Below, piece after piece: positions 1 to 5,491 of a DNA stretch of 8,350 nucleotides. Both the position numbers and the translations under genes were made by a program. The notes below the pieces were generated by a model that was not told the DNA's origin, did not search any database, and was given only the letters and a program-made list of their open reading frames with translations. Source of the stretch: Rhodospirillaceae bacterium (lineage in GTDB: Bacteria; Pseudomonadota; Alphaproteobacteria; Rhodospirillales; Magnetovibrionaceae); assembly GCA_002401565.1 (NCBI GenBank), contig NVTL01000080.1, positions 1,655 to 10,004 on the forward strand. Reading direction: 5' to 3'. Position 1 is the first letter of the stretch, and each line of letters starts with the position of its first letter.

Positions 1-332
1 AGCCCCATAAACACCATGCCAAAGCAAAACAGCTCAAAGCTGCCGATCATAATGGCATAGGCCGCAATGGCGCTGGAAATAGACCCAGACACCGCGCCAA
101 TCATAAAACCAAGCCGCCGCCCAATGCGCCGCATCAACATCGACATGGGGATGGTGGTGCACGCCGTACCGATGGTCATGATGGCAATGGGCAAGGTCGC
201 CAAAAGCTTGTTGTCGGCCAGCATCTGTCCCACCAAGCCCGCAAAGGTGATGGTGGTGACGGCGCTGATCAAATAAAAGCCCTGACTGGTGGCCAATAAA
301 AAGACGTTTTTACGATATTGCTTAACGGGCAT
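1..332 (-). CDS. MFS transporter, N-terminal part (runs off the left edge)
   Basis: Translating the minus strand from the ATG at 332-330 gives about 110 open residues with no stop before the window edge. The sequence begins MPVKQYRKNVFLLATSQGFY and continues as alternating hydrophobic helices. A basic loop containing RRIGRRLGF lies between the second and third predicted spans and resembles the MFS motif A loop (G-x3-D-R-x-G-R-R), although the usual acidic residue is replaced by Arg. By family this is an inner-membrane secondary transporter; its substrate cannot be told from this part. The start codon lies 1 nt after the TGA stop of the EamA exporter (TGA-A-ATG), so the two are almost certainly co-transcribed and translationally coupled. 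No independent Shine-Dalgarno is obvious. The family call is good; the subfamily is unknown. Confidence 0.8.
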   Translation of the reverse strand, partial: MPVKQYRKNVFLLATSQGFYLISAVTTITFAGLVGQMLADNKLLATLPIAIMTIGTACTTIPMSMLMRRIGRRLGFMIGAVSGSISSAIAAYAIMIGSFELFCFGMVFMG

Positions 333-333
333 T

Positions 334-1236
334 TCAAGAAACTTTCTGGTTTTGGATAGACGTGGTGGTTAAATATATGCCCAACAAAATCGGCGCAATA
401 CCAATCACATGATAGGTTTTAAGGCTTTCATTTAAAAATACAATAGACAGAACCGAGGCAAACAGCGGAATCAGATGAATAAACAATCCGGCTTTGTTGG
501 CTCCGACCTTAGCAACCCCTGCCCCCCAACACATAAAGGCCACGATAGACGAAAAGAACGCCACATAGCCAATCACCAAGGCGTTTGAGGTGGTCAGCGC
601 AAAACCGCCCACGTTTTGATATTCCCACACATAAAAAGGCGCCAACAGCATCACGCCCAGAATGATCGTGCTCCCCAACAAAGCCAAGGGCGGCACCGTG
701 GCGGGCTTACGCCGCAACAACACGGAATATATGGACCACGCCAAAACCCCGGCCAAAACCCATAAATCACCCGCCGTGAAGGCAAGATTAGAAAAGACCT
801 GCCATTGACCGCGGGAAATAATCACGCCGACACCCACAACGGAAATCAAAATGCCCGCCCCTTGGCGCAGATTTAAGCGTTCTTCGCCCATCACAAAAGA
901 CACCACCGGAATAACCATGGGCATGGATGCCAAAACAAAGGTCGCATTGACCGCCGTGGTGGTGGCCAAGGCCAAGTACATGAACGCATTGAACATGGCA
1001 ACGCCCAGCACCGACAACGCAAAAATTAAAGCAAAATGTTTACGGATTTCCCCGCGAAGCCGCCAAAGGTCCCCTGCCACAAAAGGCATCAAGATCAAGG
1101 CTGCAATCAACCACCGCCAAAACGTCAGGCTGATCGGGCCAATTTCAGAATGCGCCCAACGGCCAACCACAAAATTCCCGCCCCAAAACAGGGCAGAAAG
1201 GGTCAACAGCATGGACGGTGGCAACTTAGAAAACAT
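334..1236 (-). CDS. EamA-family (drug/metabolite transporter superfamily) exporter
   Basis: A 300-residue protein with about ten hydrophobic segments arranged as two EamA repeats, the usual length for this family. The N-terminus has the characteristic LFWGGNFVVGRWA (residues 17-28). Each repeat ends with the typical acidic motif: MGEERLNLRQ near 116-125, and FLNESLKTYHVIG near 267-279. These are inner-membrane exporters or permeases of small metabolites or amino acids; the substrate is not predictable here. The ATG at 1236 is preceded by GGAAGAA at a suitable distance, which supports this start. The gene is first in a minus-strand pair with an MFS transporter whose ATG lies 1 nt past this TGA. 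A TATTAT-like -10 lies around 1250 on the minus strand, which is weak evidence only. Upstream, inverted repeats at 1282-1324 separate it from a divergent small gene. Confidence 0.92.
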   Translation of the reverse strand: MFSKLPPSMLLTLSALFWGGNFVVGRWAHSEIGPISLTFWRWLIAALILMPFVAGDLWRLRGEIRKHFALIFALSVLGVAMFNAFMYLALATTTAVNATFVLASMPMVIPVVSFVMGEERLNLRQGAGILISVVGVGVIISRGQWQVFSNLAFTAGDLWVLAGVLAWSIYSVLLRRKPATVPPLALLGSTIILGVMLLAPFYVWEYQNVGGFALTTSNALVIGYVAFFSSIVAFMCWGAGVAKVGANKAGLFIHLIPLFASVLSIVFLNESLKTYHVIGIAPILLGIYLTTTSIQNQKVS

Positions 1237-1281
1237 CTTATTCTTCCGACGATATAATAAATCTGATCTTTTTTCTTAACG

Positions 1282-1324
1282 CAACATCTGGGCAAACACG
1301 ATGTTGTTTTTGTCATGGTGACAA
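1282..1324. promoter_or_regulatory. two adjacent inverted repeats between divergent genes (possible operator)
   Basis: CAACATC (1282-1288) is complementary to GATGTTG (1300-1306) with an 11-nt spacer. It is followed by five T residues and then by the palindrome TTGTCATGGTGACAA (1310-1324, 6-bp arms around TGG). The position between the EamA gene (minus) and the 27-residue peptide gene (plus) suits a shared operator. The first repeat plus T-run could instead act as a weak plus-strand terminator, but no plus-strand gene precedes it. The repeats are seen directly; the function is inferred. Confidence 0.35.
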
Positions 1325-1375
1325 TAAAAGCACCCTTATTTCTACAGATCCCATGGATGGCCTTTTTCAAAGCCC

Positions 1376-1404
1376 TTGACAAGCCTATGATGTTCGTGCT
1401 TTGT
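1376..1404 (+). promoter_or_regulatory. candidate promoter for the 27-residue peptide gene
   Basis: TTGACA (1376-1381), preceded by CC as in the alphaproteobacterial CTTGAC -35, is followed after 17 nt by CTTTGT (1399-1404). The -35 is consensus and the -10 is poor. The same pattern (TTGACC, 17 nt, CTTTGT) occurs upstream of the ATPase gene at 7444-7472, which slightly raises its credibility. Confidence 0.3.
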
Positions 1405-1441
1405 TCTAACTTAAGAAAGCACACAAACCGAGGAGAACGTT

Positions 1442-1525
1442 ATGCCCTTAGATCGCATCTTAAACGAAATCGCCGCAGCCACCGCCCTTTTTGCAGCCGC
1501 TTATGTCATGTTGGTGGTGCTTTAA
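1442..1525 (+). CDS. 27-residue single-span membrane peptide
   Basis: A short open frame begins MPLDRILNEIAAATALF and ends with a hydrophobic, Val/Leu-rich tail, followed by TAA. A polar or amphipathic head of about 10 residues leads into about 17 hydrophobic residues, the shape of a small inner-membrane protein. The strongest evidence for translation is GAGGAG at 1430-1435, ideally spaced 6 nt before ATG 1442, with a consensus -35 (TTGACA) further upstream. A longer 85-residue frame overlaps it (1315-1572), but that lacks a ribosome binding site and has a composition unlike real proteins. I do not recognise the family. Small single-span proteins often modulate larger membrane complexes, but no partner is indicated here. 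It is divergent from the EamA exporter. Confidence 0.6.
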   Translation: MPLDRILNEIAAATALFAAAYVMLVVL

Positions 1526-1680
1526 AAATTGCGGCAAAAACACAACTGTGCCGCACGCATAAACGGCTTTGATTGACCGGAATTGCTGAGTTGGTGAGGC
1601 GCTGTTTCGCGTAACCCAAAAGGTGAGTTGCCCCAAAAGTAAATTAAGCTCGAGCCTCAGTCTATGGCTGCTGAAACAGC
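1526..1680. other. intergenic stretch with inverted repeats after the small gene
   Basis: GCGGCA (1531-1536) and TGCCGC (1549-1554) form a perfect 6-bp hairpin starting 6 nt after the small gene's stop. It has no T-run, so it is at best a weak terminator. Further on, TGAGGC (1595-1600) can pair with GCCTCA (1654-1659), and GCTGTTTC (1601-1608) with GAAACAGC (1673-1680). The two pairings cross. No gene is visible here. Confidence 0.35.
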
Positions 1681-1989
1681 TTAATCATCTTCTTGAGATT
1701 CGTTATTTGAAGTCAGCAGGCAAATCACGCGCAAACAAGACGCAAGGTTGCGGGTATTCATTTGCGGACAATGATCGTGCACGGATGTGATCAGGCTGGC
1801 AATGGTCGTGCCTTCTTCGGCGGCCAGTCGTTCCAAACTTTCCCAAAAGGCCCGTTCAAGACGGATCGTCGTGGAATGACCATGAATGCGGATAGACCGA
1901 CGATCTGGTGAAAAGGTCGCCTCTGTCTCGTCCGTCCCACACACAGCAAACAAACTGTTGAGGGATACTCTGGTTTTTTTGAGTTCCAT
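1681..1989 (-). CDS. ribbon-helix-helix (RHH_4-type) domain protein
   Basis: A 102-residue protein. Residues 31-91 follow the pattern of the alphaproteobacterial ribbon-helix-helix family RHH_4: a ribbon strand RSIRIHGHSTTIRLE (31-45), a first helix with AFWESLERLAAEEG (47-60), a second helix beginning TTIASLI (61-67), then the conserved tail NLASCLRVICL (81-91). These proteins are small, probably dimeric, and expected to bind DNA through the antiparallel ribbon; most members have no assigned target. The N-terminal 30 residues are non-conserved and the C-terminus is acidic. The start at ATG 1989 has no strong Shine-Dalgarno: GGGGAA lies too far upstream. A 13-bp inverted repeat 42-80 nt upstream (2031-2069) could be its own operator or the terminator of the preceding DsrE-like gene. 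The domain call is firm; the regulatory role is inferred. Confidence 0.85.
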   Translation of the reverse strand: MELKKTRVSLNSLFAVCGTDETEATFSPDRRSIRIHGHSTTIRLERAFWESLERLAAEEGTTIASLITSVHDHCPQMNTRNLASCLRVICLLTSNNESQEDD

Positions 1990-2030
1990 GATATTTTAGA
2001 TTCCCCAAGCTTCCCCAATATCTCCATACT

Positions 2031-2069
2031 CAGAAGGAAGGCTACGATCGACGTCGAGCCTTCCTTCTG
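2031..2069. terminator. 13-bp perfect inverted repeat between DsrE2-like and RHH genes
   Basis: CAGAAGGAAGGCT (2031-2043) is fully complementary to AGCCTTCCTTCTG (2057-2069) around a 13-nt loop, which itself contains the palindrome CGACGTCG. It begins 25 nt beyond the stop of the minus-strand DsrE2-like gene, the expected place for its terminator. Neither side has a good T-run, however, so termination is not certain. It also lies just upstream of the RHH gene, so an operator role is a real alternative. Confidence 0.5.
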
Positions 2070-2093
2070 TATATAGCATATTTTATATGATGA

Positions 2094-2594
2094 TTAGATA
2101 TATAAGTTGATGTCTGATTTCAAAGCTTGTTCCATGTACGTTGCCGCACCGCCGTATTCCAAACCATCAATAAGGTCTTCGCGCTTGAATTCGAACAGAT
2201 CAACGGTCATTTGACACGCCGTCATTTCGATATCCAGATCAATCGCCGCTTCGCGCAATTCAGGAATAGACGCAACGCCTTTTTTCTTGATCAGGTTTTT
2301 CATCATGGTTGAGCACATTGCATCAACACCTGGAATCACCGACATCATGTTCGGCATGGTCAAGTTCATGCCCATCATTGGCATTTCCATGCCGGGGTTG
2401 CCCAATGTTGTGATTTGCAGATGGTCCAAATTTTTCTTCAAAAGTTGAAGACCGTAGAATGTGAAGAACATATTGACCTTAACATCCATGGCGGCCGCTG
2501 TGGTTGCCAAGATGAAAGGTGGGTAAGCCCAATCCAATGTGCCTTTGGTGACAATGATGGACATTGATTTAGCATTTTCAAGATCTTTAGACAT
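2094..2594 (-). CDS. DsrE2-like sulfur-relay (DsrE/DsrF/TusD superfamily) protein
   Basis: A 166-residue protein when started at the ATG at 2594, which has GGAGGA 9 nt upstream. The longer frame back to 2639 would place this strong ribosome binding site inside the gene, so I reject it. The sequence follows the DsrE2 pattern: SIIVTKGTLDWAYPPFILAT (12-31), a hydrophobic FFTFYGLQLLKK strand (43-54), GNPGM near 65, then TACQMTVDLF (125-134) with Cys127, and the closing DGLEYGGAATYMEQA (143-157). In the family this Cys region is associated with persulfide transfer in cytoplasmic sulfur trafficking alongside TusA and rhodanese. A second Cys (94) is present. Residues 69-98 are unusually Met-rich (eleven Met). 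No sulfur genes are adjacent, so its pathway is unknown. It appears monocistronic, with a hairpin downstream. Confidence 0.88.
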   Translation of the reverse strand: MSKDLENAKSMSIIVTKGTLDWAYPPFILATTAAAMDVKVNMFFTFYGLQLLKKNLDHLQITTLGNPGMEMPMMGMNLTMPNMMSVIPGVDAMCSTMMKNLIKKKGVASIPELREAAIDLDIEMTACQMTVDLFEFKREDLIDGLEYGGAATYMEQALKSDINLYI

Positions 2595-3081
2595 TCGTTT
2601 AGGTCCTCCAAAAAATTTAATAATTTGGCATATTGCCATTATTTCCTGTTTTCTTAAGTGTAACCCCCTCTAGGGCCTATACTGAAAAAAACCGTAAATA
2701 CACACTCAATATTTTGCATTCATTTGTGATAAGTGAGCCTGTCGAAAATGCAAAACCCACGAAATTTTGACAAGATACGGTCTACACTTGATTTACAATA
2801 AATAGACAAAATAATTTAACTTACTGATTTTATTGGTTAAAATAAAATACAGCTCACAGCAAAAGCATATATTACATTCTTCAACTATAACACATTCCTT
2901 ACATAAGGTGTCGCACTATGATACTACACCTAAAATAAAGCCACTTCAGCACTAGGCACGAAGAAACGAACATAACCACCTGAAAAACCACAATTTCCCA
3001 CATAATTTAAGGTCTCAAAGAGCCTTAAATTGAATAATAGGGCGAAAAATTACTAACCGCTCGTTCAATAACAATTATTCA
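2595..3081. other. AT-rich gene-free stretch with several inverted repeats
   Basis: About 490 nt that are clearly more AT-rich than the flanks, with no credible coding frame (the longest ATG frame I saw is 17 codons with no ribosome binding site). It contains TTTTGCATT (2712-2720) facing AATGCAAAA (2747-2755); AGGTGT (2906-2911) facing ACACCT (2926-2931); AATTTAAGG (3004-3012) facing CCTTAAATT (3023-3031) with extra CTC/GAG pairing inside; and TTGAATAAT (3030-3038) facing ATTATTCAA (3074-3082), the last overlapping the presumed old start codon of the interrupted HEPN gene. A consensus -35 TTGACA lies at 2767 without a convincing -10. It presumably holds the promoter regions of the DsrE2-like gene (minus) and the HEPN gene (plus). 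Confidence 0.6.
3004..3031. terminator. stable hairpin without T-run
   Basis: Perfect 9-bp arms AATTTAAGG and CCTTAAATT enclose CTC-AAA-GAG, giving a stem of up to 12 bp with one bulged T. No T-run follows on either strand. It lies 50 nt before the presumed HEPN start, so it may be an attenuator, a processing site or a protein site rather than a terminator. Confidence 0.3.
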
Positions 3082-3107
3082 ATGAGCCAAAAAAACGCTT
3101 AAAACAC
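3082..3107 (+). pseudogene. 5' stub of the HEPN gene, cut by the insertion sequence
   Basis: ATG at 3082 begins a frame that as written stops after six codons (ATG AGC CAA AAA AAC GCT TAA). If one A is removed from the run of seven at 3089-3095, it reads M-S-Q-K-T-L-K-T and enters the insertion at AAAACAC (3101-3107). The frame on the far side resumes with the same AAAACAC at 4395-4401, reading K-T-Q-K-D-K-E in register. This suggests a single ancestral gene start, an IS insertion at about codon 8, and a one-base slip in the A-run that occurred before or after insertion or is a sequencing error. No clear Shine-Dalgarno precedes this ATG, which lowers confidence. Confidence 0.5.
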
Positions 3108-3108
3108 C

Positions 3109-3133
3109 TGACCTGCCCCCACCAAGTGGTCCA
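3109..3133 (+). repeat. left terminal inverted repeat of the IS
   Basis: It begins TGACCTGCCCCC and ends AAGTGGTCCA. It matches the inverted right end except for two changes in the first five bases and a small difference, including a 1-nt gap, in the middle. Confidence 0.75.
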
Positions 3134-3137
3134 CTTC

Positions 3138-4016
3138 CTATGTTAGGATCCGGCCACGATTGCCGTCCTGCTGTGGCGGCTGGAGCGTAGCGTAAGCCAG
3201 AACAGCAGGACGGGGCAAGATTGTTTTTGGTGCGGGTGGTTTGTAGCCCAGAGAGCTGTGCGGTCTGATCGTGTTGTAATGTTGCCGCCAGCGTTCGATC
3301 AACACGGTTGCCTCCTTCAAATTATAAAATATTTCCATGTTCAAAAGCTCATCCCTCAGCTTGCCGTTAAAACTTTCATTGTAGCCATTTTCCCATGGTG
3401 AACCCGGTTCTATGAAAAGCGTTTTCGCGCCAACACGGCCCAGCCATTCGCGAACGATCCGGGCCGTGAATTCGCTGCCGTTGTCCGAACGCATATGATC
3501 CGGCACACCGTGTTCGACGAACAAATCCGTTAACGCCTGCAACACATCATCTGACTTAAGTTTCCTTGCAACGATGATTCCCAGGCATTCCCGTGTGAAT
3601 TCATCGATGACCGTCAGCATGCGAAACGACTTGCCATCATGGGTTCGGGCCATGACAAAATCGTAAGCCCAGACGTGGTTTTTCCAACACGGCCTGAGAC
3701 GAATGCAGGAACCGTCGTTGAGCCAAAGCCGACCCCGTTTGGATTGCTTTTTAGGCACTTTCAGCCCCTCCCTCCGCCAAATGCGTTCCACACGCTTGTG
3801 ATTAACCTGCCAGCCTTCAACGTGCAGCAATGCCGTTACCCGACGATAACCGTATCGGCCGTATTGGCTGGCAAGCCGAACGATGGCCACCGTAAGACTG
3901 GCTTCATCGGTTCTCACTTTGCAAGGCTTGCGCTGCGTGGAACGATGCTGATCAAGTAAACGACAAGCCCGGCGTTCGGAAATTTTGAGCTTGGACGTCA
4001 CTTGATCAACACACAT
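3138..4016 (-). CDS. IS3-family transposase orfB (DDE integrase core)
   Basis: A 292-residue frame from the in-frame ATG at 4016, normally made as the C-terminal part of an OrfAB fusion. The N-terminus carries the IS3 HTH_21-like region, with SERRACRLLDQHRSTQR at 13-29 and YGYRRVTALL at 55-64. The rve integrase core has the DDE triad: Asp119 (VWAYDF), Asp178 (RSDNGSEF) and Glu214 (WENGYNESFNGKLRDE). The 35 residues between the second Asp and the Glu fit the D-D-(35)-E rule. The closing HYNTIRPHSSLGYKPPAP is typical of this group. The protein catalyses excision and integration of the element. After -1 slippage at 4040-4046, OrfAB reads on through LLSPARRKM into this frame, giving a 392-residue transposase. 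No frameshift or missing catalytic residue is visible. Confidence 0.93.
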   Translation of the reverse strand: MCVDQVTSKLKISERRACRLLDQHRSTQRKPCKVRTDEASLTVAIVRLASQYGRYGYRRVTALLHVEGWQVNHKRVERIWRREGLKVPKKQSKRGRLWLNDGSCIRLRPCWKNHVWAYDFVMARTHDGKSFRMLTVIDEFTRECLGIIVARKLKSDDVLQALTDLFVEHGVPDHMRSDNGSEFTARIVREWLGRVGAKTLFIEPGSPWENGYNESFNGKLRDELLNMEIFYNLKEATVLIERWRQHYNTIRPHSSLGYKPPAPKTILPRPAVLAYATLQPPQQDGNRGRILT

Positions 4017-4033
4017 TTTGCGACGAGCGGGGC

Positions 4034-4315
4034 TTAGAAGTTTCCCTCAGCAGCCTCTTTCAAAATCAGCTTATCCAGCGTCAGGTCAGCAACGGCTCGT
4101 TTGAGCCGAGCGTTTTCCTGCTGCAGAAGCTTTAACTTGCGAGCTTGATTCGTCTTCATACCGCCAAACTCGCTGCGCCAACGATAATACGTTTGCTCCG
4201 CAACACCGAGTTGCCGGGCGGCTTCGCCGACCGTTCGGCCTTGGCTCAAAAGAACCTCTGCTTCACGTAATTTTACAATGATTTGCTCCGGCGTATGCCG
4301 GTGTTGTCGTCCCAT
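4034..4315 (-). CDS. IS3-family transposase orfA (HTH, leucine zipper)
   Basis: A 93-residue protein starting at ATG 4315, with AGGAG at good spacing upstream. Residues 8-50 form the HTH_Tnp_1 domain: TPEQIIVKLREAEVLLSQG, then TVGEAARQLGVAEQTYYRWRSEFGG. A leucine-zipper-like coiled coil follows (about 58-90: KLKLLQQENARLKRAVADLTL and beyond). It provides terminal-repeat recognition and multimerisation. It ends EAAEGNF-TAA, and the -1 slippery heptamer GGGAAAC sits across codons GAG-GGA-AAC just before the stop, so part of translation continues as OrfAB. Alone, OrfA usually represses transposition. It matches the expected length and layout for the IS407-like group. Confidence 0.93.
   Translation of the reverse strand: MGRQHRHTPEQIIVKLREAEVLLSQGRTVGEAARQLGVAEQTYYRWRSEFGGMKTNQARKLKLLQQENARLKRAVADLTLDKLILKEAAEGNF
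4040..4046 (-). other. -1 programmed frameshift heptamer GGGAAAC
   Basis: On the minus strand G GGA AAC lies in register with the orfA codons (X-XXY-YYZ) two codons before the orfA stop. Shifting -1 gives GGG AAA CTT CTA AGC, reading into the orfB frame as G-K-L-L-S, which matches the usual GKLLSPARR junction in this IS group. Confidence 0.7.
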
Positions 4316-4367
4316 TTGATTTCTCCTTACTCAGTCTATGAATAAGCCAAAATCCTCTCATTGAACA

Positions 4368-4393
4368 TGGACCACTTTTCGGGGGGCACGCCA
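4368..4393 (-). repeat. right terminal inverted repeat of the IS
   Basis: TGGACCACTT (4368-4377) through GGGGGGCACGCCA (4381-4393). Read inward it starts TGGCGTGCCCCC against TGACCTGCCCCC on the left, so the outermost bases differ from the left end at two positions. Confidence 0.75.
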
Positions 4394-4394
4394 G

Positions 4395-5435
4395 AAAACA
4401 CAGAAGGATAAAGAGATTGAGTGGTTATACGAGCATATAAAATCGTATAGCTACTTCAACGACCAAGGTGAACTTAATCTTGAACTGTTCTGCGTGGAGT
4501 TTTCCCGATGCTTTAGTGCTGATGGTATCCTCGACCTGTCGCCCCAACCCCGCGATGTCTATCTGCTTCTTTTAGACATGATGGCGGAAAAAGCTGACGA
4601 TGAGGCAACTATGAATTTATGGGTTCAACGGTTTCCGGTGATCGACTGGACACCTGAATTGCTGTCCGTTTATCCAGAGAAAACGGCGACCATGGTTCGC
4701 ATCTCCGGGCTGATATTGGTATTCGATAACTGGATCGCGGAGATTGGCTATGGGCTAATGGAGATACCGTTCCCTGAAGGGACCCCTACGAAATACTTTG
4801 GTTGGGCAAAGCCAGAGTGGACTTTTGTTCACACCTTCATGAACGGCTTCCACGAGAGCATTTGGGCATTTGTAAAAAAAATCGACCAGCAAAAAAGTGC
4901 GGATGGTGAGGCTTCAAACTTAGAAACCCTTTACATGTCAACCACTGAACCAGACCTCTCTTACGAAGATGCGGGGCGTAAGATCACAAAGCGCAACCTA
5001 GCCCGTCGGGAGGCTCTGGGTAGGGTTCAGTCGGCTATTGATGCGGGTTATTTTCTTGAGGCTATAGCCTTTGAGGAAGCTGTAATAAGTAATTGTCTTT
5101 ACCTCTATTGCTTGGCAAAAGGCATCCATAAAAAGGAAACGTCATTGTACATCATGCTCGATGCTGTACTACGAAAACTTGGCAAGGACCACGGTGATTA
5201 CAGCATGTTCGATGCCCTTAACAGTTGGAGACGGGACAGGAACCACGCATTACACAATTTTGTTATAGCCCGGAGCGACGACTTGCTTAAGTCCACTAAC
5301 ACCTTCGCGATGCGTTCAGAGAAGACGGCTAAGAATGGCCTCTCTCTCGCCAAGGAAGTGTGCTCTTGGTACGAGCGGGAAGCCCCAGGTTTTCTGACAA
5401 CGAGTTGGCCAGCGGATAGGCCACTTACACACTGA
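4395..5435 (+). pseudogene. HEPN-domain protein gene, 5' end removed by IS insertion
   Basis: The frame is open from the IS edge to TGA at 5435. The first initiation codon downstream of the edge is a GTG at 4494 with no Shine-Dalgarno, giving 313 residues. The 33 codons before it (KTQKDKEIEWLYEHI and onward) look like genuine protein, so the native start was further 5'; with the stub at 3082 the protein would be about 352 residues. Counting from the GTG, residues 172-260 are helical and contain EAIAFEEAVISN (189-200) and, after a second helix, RRDRNHALH. The R249-N-H-A-L-H254 arrangement (R-x4-H with Asn after Arg) is the HEPN ribonuclease motif. The N-terminal half is Trp-rich, of no family I recognise. 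HEPN proteins are commonly RNases in toxin-antitoxin or abortive-infection systems; that role here is inference. It is probably inactive as it stands. Confidence 0.65.
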
Positions 5436-5491
5436 TCCATTCATCACAAGCACAGACCTTTCTAATATCTCTATCTTCCCTGATTAACTTC

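Larger units (their letters stand above)
3108..4394 (-). mobile_element. IS3-family (IS407-like group) insertion sequence, apparently intact
   Basis: About 1.29 kb. Imperfect terminal inverted repeats start TGACCTGCCCCC at the left (3109) and, read inward from the right end, TGGCGTGCCCCC (from 4393); both contain AAGTGGTCCA further in. It carries orfA and orfB on the minus strand with a -1 frameshift signal, the standard IS3 layout. If the ends are taken one base further out (3108 and 4394), AAAACAC flanks both sides directly, a 7-bp duplication. That is longer than the 3-5 bp usual for IS3 members, so either the ends are slightly mis-set or part of the match is chance. Both frames are open and the catalytic triad is present, so it could be active. 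It is antisense to the gene it interrupts. Confidence 0.88.

Noticed and set aside
1315..1572. 85-residue plus-strand frame
   Set aside because: It overlaps the 27-residue peptide in another frame, lacks a ribosome binding site and has a Cys/Arg/His-rich composition unlike a folded protein.
2127..2312. 61-residue plus-strand frame inside the DsrE2-like gene
   Set aside because: It is antisense to a well-supported gene and shows no family features.
2595..2639. 15-residue N-terminal extension of the DsrE2-like protein
   Set aside because: A strong GGAGGA lies inside this segment at correct spacing to the ATG at 2594, and the extension is not family-like.
2786..2802. FNR-like site (TTGATTTACAATAA)
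   Set aside because: Only the first half matches the FNR consensus; the second half is too degenerate.
3639..3959. 106-residue plus-strand frame within the transposase
   Set aside because: Antisense shadow of orfB.
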